Shown here in pieces: positions 44,376 through 44,949 of a stretch of DNA of 44,949 nucleotides; position 1 is the first letter of the stretch; each line of letters begins with the position of its first letter. The notes beneath the pieces are model-generated. The model was not told where the DNA came from and made no database searches. It saw nothing but the letters and a program-made list of their open reading frames with translations. The DNA is from Pseudomonadota bacterium (GTDB lineage: Bacteria > Pseudomonadota > Gammaproteobacteria > JAKBBU01), in assembly GCA_021808365.1 (NCBI GenBank), contig JAKBBU010000012.1, positions 1 to 44,949 of the forward strand. Reading direction: 5' to 3'. Made by a program: the position numbers and the translations under genes.

Positions 44376-44789
44376 TTAGATTTTCTTAATTTCTTTTTTT
44401 AATTCGCTATAGATTGAAGCAATTTCATGCTCTTCCATGAATCCATTGGCACCATGTAGTGTAATCAATTTTTCATTGAGATCGAAGATTTTGTTTTTAA
44501 ATAGGAATAAAATATTCTCTAAATTTTTTTTGATCTGGGTTTGATCCTGAACGGATTCATTGTCAAAAATAAAATCAATGATAAATCTTGACATCATGAA
44601 GAGTGAGTTGAAGTCATGAAGCTTTTTTGAAACGATTTCAAAGTCTGAAATAAAACGTTCCTGAACTTTTCGGGTAGCTACATAATGTTGGGTAATATTG
44701 TAGGATCGCTCATAAAGGGCAGCGATTCGTGTGATTTTTTTGTATTGCTTGCGTAGCTCATGGAGCGGGTTGTTATCTATCGTGGTCAT
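44376..44789 (-). CDS. Stand-alone acyl-CoA dehydrogenase C-terminal-type domain (137 aa)
   Basis: A small all-helical protein whose pattern matches the C-terminal helix bundle of acyl-CoA dehydrogenases: YNITQHYVATRKVQERFISD followed by FEIVSKKLHDFNSLFMMSRF, where homologues have the R-x-Q-F-G helix, then a long helix pair, and LNEKLITLHGANGFMEEHEI, where homologues have Q-x-H-G-G-x-G. It has no FAD-binding middle domain. AAGGA precedes the ATG. Being the first gene of the operon, it may pair with dehydrogenase 1 or 2 as a structural subunit. The match is to pattern, not to a known family of this length. Confidence 0.65.
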   Translation of the reverse strand: MTTIDNNPLHELRKQYKKITRIAALYERSYNITQHYVATRKVQERFISDFEIVSKKLHDFNSLFMMSRFIIDFIFDNESVQDQTQIKKNLENILFLFKNKIFDLNEKLITLHGANGFMEEHEIASIYSELKKEIKKI

Positions 44790-44949
44790 TTGAGTTCCTT
44801 AATGTTTTGTTATTTCCTGGGATTTGGTTTTTTCGCAAGGAAGACTGCTCAGATACGTGTTGTGGTATCTGAGCAGTCTTCCTTGCGAAAAAACCAAATC
44901 CAGGAAATGGTATGACTTGAGCAAACATTAACCGAATGAAACTCAAAAA
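44790..44949. other. Upstream region of the biosynthetic operon
   Basis: Holds the long hairpin 44811-44913. No separate promoter could be assigned between the hairpin and the ATG at 44789; only AAGGA is obvious. If no gene lies further right on this strand, the operon starts here; the window ends before this can be seen. Confidence 0.5.
44811..44913. mobile_element. Long hairpin element related to the one in rlpA
   Basis: Arms TTTCCTGGGATTTGG.. and the complement ..CCAAATCCAGGAAA pair over about 45 nt with a single-base bulge, through TTTTTTCGCAAGGAAGACTG and its complement, to a loop containing GTGTTGTGG. The right end is GAAATGGTAT as in the rlpA element; the left end has decayed (TGTTATTTCC in place of ATACCATTTCC). 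Loop and AAGGAAGA stem segment match the rlpA copy. It lies about 20 bp upstream of the first gene of the biosynthetic operon. Confidence 0.8.

Overview
The window looks like a chromosomal segment of a moderately A+T-rich gammaproteobacterium. Housekeeping genes (nth, mltB, rlpA, proS, lpxH, pyrD, recJ, trpS, nadC, pssA, pilQ, aroK, aroB, hemE, xthA, thyA) are gammaproteobacterial in type. Two Hanks-type protein kinases with hydrophobic C-termini, a large orphan coiled-coil membrane protein and many palindromic elements suggest a host-associated lineage such as Legionellales (Legionella/Coxiella relatives). That placement is inference; no rRNA or marker tree is available here.

Layout. 1-5.3 kb: a MazF-type toxin-antitoxin pair, then a minus-strand run nth / short RnfB-like ferredoxin / rlpA / mltB / wrbA, and yihY on the plus strand. 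The wrbA frame has no standard start codon, and rlpA carries a palindromic element inside its signal-sequence region. 5.3-8.2 kb: two orphan membrane proteins and proS. 8.3-14.3 kb: a perfect 44-bp inverted-repeat element, lpxH, a 711-residue orphan two-span coiled-coil protein, and the overlapping pair pyrD-recJ. 14.3-20.4 kb: kinase / OPT transporter / kinase, with a copy of one repeat family in each gap. 20.5-25.6 kb: a 3-hydroxyisobutyrate dehydrogenase-like gene, trpS, a Doc toxin with an unusually small antitoxin, nadC, pssA, a DUF3579 gene and an AhpD-like gene. 25.6-27.8 kb: a 27-residue membrane peptide, then a stress-type locus with two tandem CsbD/ElaB-like proteins followed by YqjE-like and YqjK-like proteins. 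27.9-34.9 kb: tRNA-Lys(CUU), pilQ, then aroK-aroB-hemE-xthA-thyA on one strand, followed by a convergent Bcr/CflA-type MFS exporter.

The most interesting region is 36.2-44.8 kb, a compact minus-strand operon of nine genes: stand-alone acyl-CoA dehydrogenase C-terminal domain, two acyl-CoA dehydrogenases, carrier protein, stand-alone adenylation enzyme, membrane desaturase, O-methyltransferase, alpha/beta hydrolase and MATE exporter. The specificity residues of the adenylation enzyme, read by aligning its motifs to PheA, give D-L-F-Y-L-A-L-V-C-K. That matches, from memory, the code of the proline-activating enzymes that start pyrrole-2-carboxylate biosynthesis (the PigI/RedM/PltF type). One dehydrogenase resembles PigA/RedW around its FAD-binding middle region. 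I infer an apparently undescribed pathway that loads proline onto a carrier, oxidises it, tailors it by desaturation or hydroxylation and methylation, releases it and exports it.

Four other TA-flanked or long-arm palindromic elements and at least six copies of a TGTAGGTTGGGTTA-type repeat punctuate the gene ends, so the segment has been shaped by small non-autonomous mobile elements.
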